A stretch of DNA of 6,294 nt, taken from assembly GCA_043819385.1 (NCBI GenBank), contig JBDREW010000058.1, forward strand, positions 1 to 6,294, in the 5' to 3' direction. Under the pieces are notes generated by a model, which saw only the letters and a program-made list of their open reading frames with translations, had not been told where the DNA came from and did not search any database. Below, one piece after another: positions 4,709-6,294 of the stretch (position 1 is the first letter of the stretch; each line of letters opens with the position of its first letter). Origin of the DNA: JBDREW01 sp043819385. Lineage in GTDB: Bacteria; Patescibacteriota; Minisyncoccia; Minisyncoccales; GWA2-38-27. The translations under genes were made by a program, and so were the position numbers.

Positions 4709-4714
4709 AAAAAT

Positions 4715-4720
4715 GATAAT
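4715..4720 (+). promoter_or_regulatory. -10 element of the wHTH/acylphosphatase operon
   Basis: GATAAT (5/6) ends exactly 8 nt before the ATG at 4729, again predicting a leaderless or nearly leaderless message. No SD is present. Confidence 0.4.
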
Positions 4721-4728
4721 TTTTTTAA

Positions 4729-5061
4729 ATGAAAATAAAATCTTTTGATTATGATTTATACAAGAAAATTTCAGTAAGTGATTTAATTCTTTTTTGTATT
4801 TATTCTATAGATGAGAAGAATGAGAAAGCAGAGTTTGAAAGAATTGTTAAAGAATGTTTTGAGTTGTTTCCAAATTCTTTTAGCTTATTATCAATTTCAA
4901 TATGGCCTGACTCAAGAAAGCTTGATAGATCATTGCGAGCACTAAGGAATAATAAATTAATTGAAGGGAATCCTAAAACTATTTTTTCTTTAACTAAATC
5001 TGGCAGAAAAATAGCTGAAAATATTGCTAATATTTTTAGACAGAAAAAACTAAAGTTATGA
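4729..5061 (+). CDS. Small winged-helix-like protein (110 aa), putative DNA-binding regulator
   Basis: The protein has 110 residues. An N-terminal helical part (ISVSDLILFCIYSIDEKNEK, 14-33) leads into FERIVKECFELFPNSFSL (36-53), then WPDSRKLDRSLRALRNNKLI (59-78) and a short hairpin ending TIFSLTKSGRKIAENI (84-99). The pattern 'K(L/I)...LR.LR...LI.G.....F.LT..G...A' is typical of a wHTH: recognition helix followed by a wing ending in 'LT..G'. The C-terminus is basic (FRQKKLKL), consistent with nucleic-acid binding. I do not recognise a named family, so the regulatory role is inference, helped by four ATACTAAT repeats in its promoter. The stop overlaps the acylphosphatase start (ATGA at 5058-5061), so the two are probably translationally coupled. 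Confidence 0.7.
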   Translation: MKIKSFDYDLYKKISVSDLILFCIYSIDEKNEKAEFERIVKECFELFPNSFSLLSISIWPDSRKLDRSLRALRNNKLIEGNPKTIFSLTKSGRKIAENIANIFRQKKLKL

Positions 5062-5342
5062 ATAAAGAAAAAATAAGAGTTCATATTTTTGTTTCTGGAA
5101 GAGTTCAAATGGTTCTTTTCCGTTATTCTACAAGACAAAAAGCATTAAGATTTGGGGTTAACGGGTGGGTAATAAATCTTAATGACGGTAGAGTAGAAAT
5201 GGTTTTAGAAGGAAGTAAAGAAAATGTTAGAAAATTAATAGAATGGGCCAAAAAAGGACCTTTTTTGGCAAGAGTTAATAATTTTGATTTAAAATATGAA
5301 GAATATAAAAATGAGTTTAATAGTTTTGAAGTAAAATATTAA
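5058..5342 (+). CDS. acyP: Acylphosphatase
   Basis: This small cytosolic enzyme hydrolyses acyl phosphates such as carbamoyl phosphate, acetyl phosphate and 1,3-bisphosphoglycerate. The 94-residue length is normal. The phosphate-binding loop reads VSGRVQMVLFR (12-22), with catalytic Arg22, and the second catalytic residue Asn40 is in NGWVINLNDGRVE (35-47). Both match the Arg/Asn pair known from human acylphosphatase (Arg23, Asn41). The loop departs from the consensus GRVQGV.FR: the second glycine is Met18, so loop geometry or activity may be altered. The start overlaps the upstream wHTH stop by four bases and has no independent SD. The pyrB substrate carbamoyl phosphate is a possible acylphosphatase substrate, but the genes lie about 3.9 kb apart and no link is shown. 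Confidence 0.9.
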   Translation: MNKEKIRVHIFVSGRVQMVLFRYSTRQKALRFGVNGWVINLNDGRVEMVLEGSKENVRKLIEWAKKGPFLARVNNFDLKYEEYKNEFNSFEVKY

Positions 5343-5372
5343 AAATTAAATACTAAACATTAAAAACAGACA

Positions 5373-5404
5373 TTAAAATTAAAAAATTAATTTTTTAATT
5401 TTAA
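5373..5404. repeat. 32-bp perfect AT-only palindrome in low-complexity spacer
   Basis: Bases 5373-5388 are the exact reverse complement of 5389-5404. The flanks consist of degenerate ATTTTAAT and ATTAAAA units, including ATTTTAAT spaced 13-14 bp apart at about 5407-5440. In RNA it would form a long A-U hairpin between the acylphosphatase and the next gene, possibly a weak terminator or processing site. Spacers of this type are common in AT-rich Parcubacteria. Confidence 0.6.
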
Positions 5405-5439
5405 ATTTTAATTTGTCATTTTAATTTTTGCATTTTAAT

Positions 5440-5748
5440 ATGGATTATATCGCAATTTTAATAGCAGGTTTTGGAGGAGGTATTTTAAGGGGATTAGTTG
5501 GATTTATCAAACATCAATATTCCTATAAAAATGTTGAGTTTAAATTACCTTATTTTTTGACAATGATGTTTTTGTCAGGCATTATTGGTCTTTTAGCGGC
5601 AATAAGTATAAAAGAAACAGGTATTACTTTTTTAGGAATTAATTACCTAAGTCCAGCAGTAGCTTTTATTATTGGTTATGCTGGAGGAGATTTTCTTGAA
5701 AATATTTATAAGATTATTGTTAAAAAACCAAATTTGTATTCTGAATAG
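5440..5748 (+). CDS. Three-TM small membrane protein (102 aa), unrecognised
   Basis: I start it at the ATG at 5440; the frame is open to a TTG at 5428 that would add only MHFN. There are three hydrophobic segments: a glycine-rich one at about 4-22 (ILIAGFGGGILRGLVGFI), one at about 38-57 (YFLTMMFLSGIIGLLAAISI) and one at about 68-82 (PAVAFIIGYAGG). The polar linkers are KHQYSYKNVEFKLP and KETGITFLGINYLS, and the tail LENIYKIIVKKPNLYSE is amphipathic and basic. Size and topology resemble holins or small pore or accessory proteins, but no motif establishes this and no phage genes are nearby. A strong terminator follows 12 nt after the stop. Confidence 0.75.
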   Translation: MDYIAILIAGFGGGILRGLVGFIKHQYSYKNVEFKLPYFLTMMFLSGIIGLLAAISIKETGITFLGINYLSPAVAFIIGYAGGDFLENIYKIIVKKPNLYSE

Positions 5749-5760
5749 ATTTTAAAAGTA

Positions 5761-5795
5761 AAAAAACAGCTCGTTTTTAGTGAGCTGTTTTTTAT
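5761..5795. terminator. Bidirectional intrinsic terminator between convergent genes
   Basis: AAAAAACAGCTC (5761-5772) pairs with GAGCTGTTTTTT (5782-5793) around a 9-nt loop, giving a U-tract on both strands. It serves the three-TM gene on the plus strand and the acidic repeat gene on the minus strand. A second AT-only palindrome (5800-5819) lies between it and the minus-strand stop. Confidence 0.9.
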
Positions 5796-5824
5796 TGTGA
5801 TAAAAATTTAAATTTTTATTACTA

Positions 5825-6169
5825 TTACCATTGACTTTCTCCTTCTGCAGGAGTTTCTTCTGTTTCTCCTTCTGCAGGAGTTTCTTCTGTTTCTCCTTCT
5901 GCAGGAGTTTCTTCAGTTTCTTCTTCTGCAGGAGTTTCTTCTTCCATTTGATCAGTAACTTCTTCTGGAGTTTCTTCTTCTGTTTCATCTGTCTCAACTT
6001 GATCAGTAACTTCTTCTGAAGTTTCTTCTTCAGAAGTTTCTTCTTGAGCAGTGAAATTAGGATATAAATTATCTTTAATCATATTTTTTAGACGAAGCAA
6101 ATCATTTCTTTTATAATTTTTTACTTCGTAGTAAAGGTTTTCTAATTTAAAAAATTGATTTAAAATCAA
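5825..6169 (-). CDS. Acidic Glu/Thr-rich repeat protein
   Basis: From a TTG at 6169 this encodes 114 residues. Residues 1-40 are a mixed, probably helical segment (KLENLYYEVKNYKRNDLLRL, then KNMIKDNLYPNFTAQ). The rest is almost wholly E, T, P, A, D and G: two SEEVTDQ/PEEVTDQ units, then about four 9-residue units of the form ETPAEGETE, ending GESQW. There is no signal peptide or membrane helix, and the tail is predicted disordered and strongly negative. An in-frame TAA lies just before the TTG, so the only other clear start is the ATG at 6082, which would drop the structured-looking N-terminus. No SD precedes either, and the TTG lies in a hairpin. I do not recognise a family. Acidic tails often bind basic partners, but this is conjecture. 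Confidence 0.7.
   Translation of the reverse strand: MILNQFFKLENLYYEVKNYKRNDLLRLKNMIKDNLYPNFTAQEETSEEETSEEVTDQVETDETEEETPEEVTDQMEEETPAEEETEETPAEGETEETPAEGETEETPAEGESQW
5836..5943. repeat. 27-bp tandem repeat, four units, within the acidic gene
   Basis: Units lie at 5836-5862, 5863-5889, 5890-5916 and 5917-5943. The first two are identical, the third differs at one base and the fourth at a few. Each encodes nine residues (ETPAEGETE-like) on the minus strand. The length is a multiple of three, so copy-number change keeps the frame. Confidence 0.85.
5948..6031. repeat. 33-bp direct repeat pair within the acidic gene
   Basis: Bases 5948-5980 and 5999-6031 match at all but one position and are 51 bp (17 codons) apart. 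They encode the two EEVTDQ units and appear to be an older duplication than the 27-bp array next to them. Confidence 0.75.
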
Positions 6170-6174
6170 TTTTT
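6149..6174 (-). promoter_or_regulatory. Attenuator-like AT hairpin over the TTG start of the acidic gene
   Basis: A 12-bp inverted repeat (6150-6161 with 6163-6174, one base between) is followed on the minus strand by six Us. It starts 3 nt after the stop of the 9-codon upstream ORF and buries the TTG start at 6169. The layout resembles a leader-peptide attenuator, but the stem is nearly all A-U and its stability is doubtful. Confidence 0.35.
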
Positions 6175-6176
6175 AA

Positions 6177-6206
6177 TCAGATGAATTTTTCTTTCGACCT
6201 TTTCAT
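6177..6206 (-). CDS. 9-codon upstream ORF in the acidic gene leader
   Basis: ATG at 6206 to TGA at 6177 encodes MKRSKEKFI. The ATG is about 6 nt from the predicted transcription start, so it would be translated as a leaderless start if at all. It is in a different frame from the acidic gene. It could be a leader peptide or simply chance. Confidence 0.3.
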   Translation of the reverse strand: MKRSKEKFI

Positions 6207-6218
6207 CAATATACTATC

Positions 6219-6246
6219 ATTATAAGAACCTGAGGCCTTTTGTCAA
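6219..6246 (-). promoter_or_regulatory. Perfect-consensus sigma70 promoter of the acidic gene
   Basis: On the minus strand TTGACA (6246-6241) and TATAAT (6224-6219) both match 6/6, with a 16-bp spacer. The predicted start is near 6212. It is the strongest promoter in the window by sequence. Confidence 0.85.
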
Positions 6247-6294
6247 GAGTAAAATAATTTTAAGAGATATCTTTAATATTTAGTTTATAAATGT

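Noticed and set aside
4729..5061. UGA recoding as in Gracilibacteria
   Set aside because: TGA ends the wHTH gene at a position that creates a normal ATGA overlap, and no gene here contains an in-frame TGA.
4800..5138. Minus-strand open frame opposite the wHTH and acylphosphatase genes
   Set aside because: Both plus-strand genes show family signatures; the antisense frame has none.
5836..5943. 27-bp repeats as a CRISPR array
   Set aside because: Units are directly adjacent with no spacers, and they are in frame with a coding sequence.
5752..6019. Open frames on both strands opposite or offset from the acidic gene (Lys/Leu-rich on minus, Phe/Ser/Cys-rich on plus)
   Set aside because: They are shadow translations of the repeat array in other frames, with no start signals.

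Overview
The window is strongly AT-rich, with short intergenic gaps, few Shine-Dalgarno sequences and many small single-function genes. The standalone EF-Tu-domain-2-like protein, the Patescibacteria-style HtrA protease and the AT-only intergenic spacers suggest a Candidate Phyla Radiation bacterium, probably of the Parcubacteria group. TGA works as a stop (the wHTH gene ends in TGA), so this is not a UGA-recoding lineage such as Gracilibacteria/Absconditabacteria. The taxonomic assignment is inference; no rRNA is present.

Layout, left to right. Positions 1-137 are the right end of an IS3-family insertion sequence (transposase C-terminus plus terminal inverted repeat). Its outer end lies just upstream of the promoter of pyrB (aspartate carbamoyltransferase, 235-1194), which ends in a hairpin terminator. 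A 59-codon single-pass membrane protein follows (1255-1434), apparently leaderless, and then a bidirectional terminator. Convergent to it on the minus strand is an HtrA/DegP-type serine protease (1512-2540). Its promoter overlaps the divergent promoter of tRNA-Arg(CCT) (2708-2780).

Directly after the tRNA is an unassigned structured RNA (about 2830-2990). It has a TTGACA promoter, a long closing helix, internal hairpins, a possible pseudoknot and its own intrinsic terminator. It matches no RNA family I can name and is the best candidate in the window for something undescribed. Downstream come a small basic EF-Tu-domain-2-like protein and an 11-TM amino-acid permease, 15 nt apart and probably one operon.

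The right third holds a 29-codon membrane micropeptide, four ATACTAAT repeats in front of a small winged-helix gene, an acylphosphatase overlapping that gene by ATGA, an AT palindrome, a three-TM membrane protein and a bidirectional terminator. The last gene, on the minus strand, encodes an extremely acidic Glu/Thr repeat protein. It has a promoter with perfect -35 and -10 hexamers, a 9-codon upstream ORF and an attenuator-like AT hairpin.

The genes do not form one pathway. The recurring theme is compact expression: promoters a few bases from start codons, shared terminators between convergent genes, and tiny membrane proteins. No CRISPR array, rRNA or recognisable defence cassette is visible.
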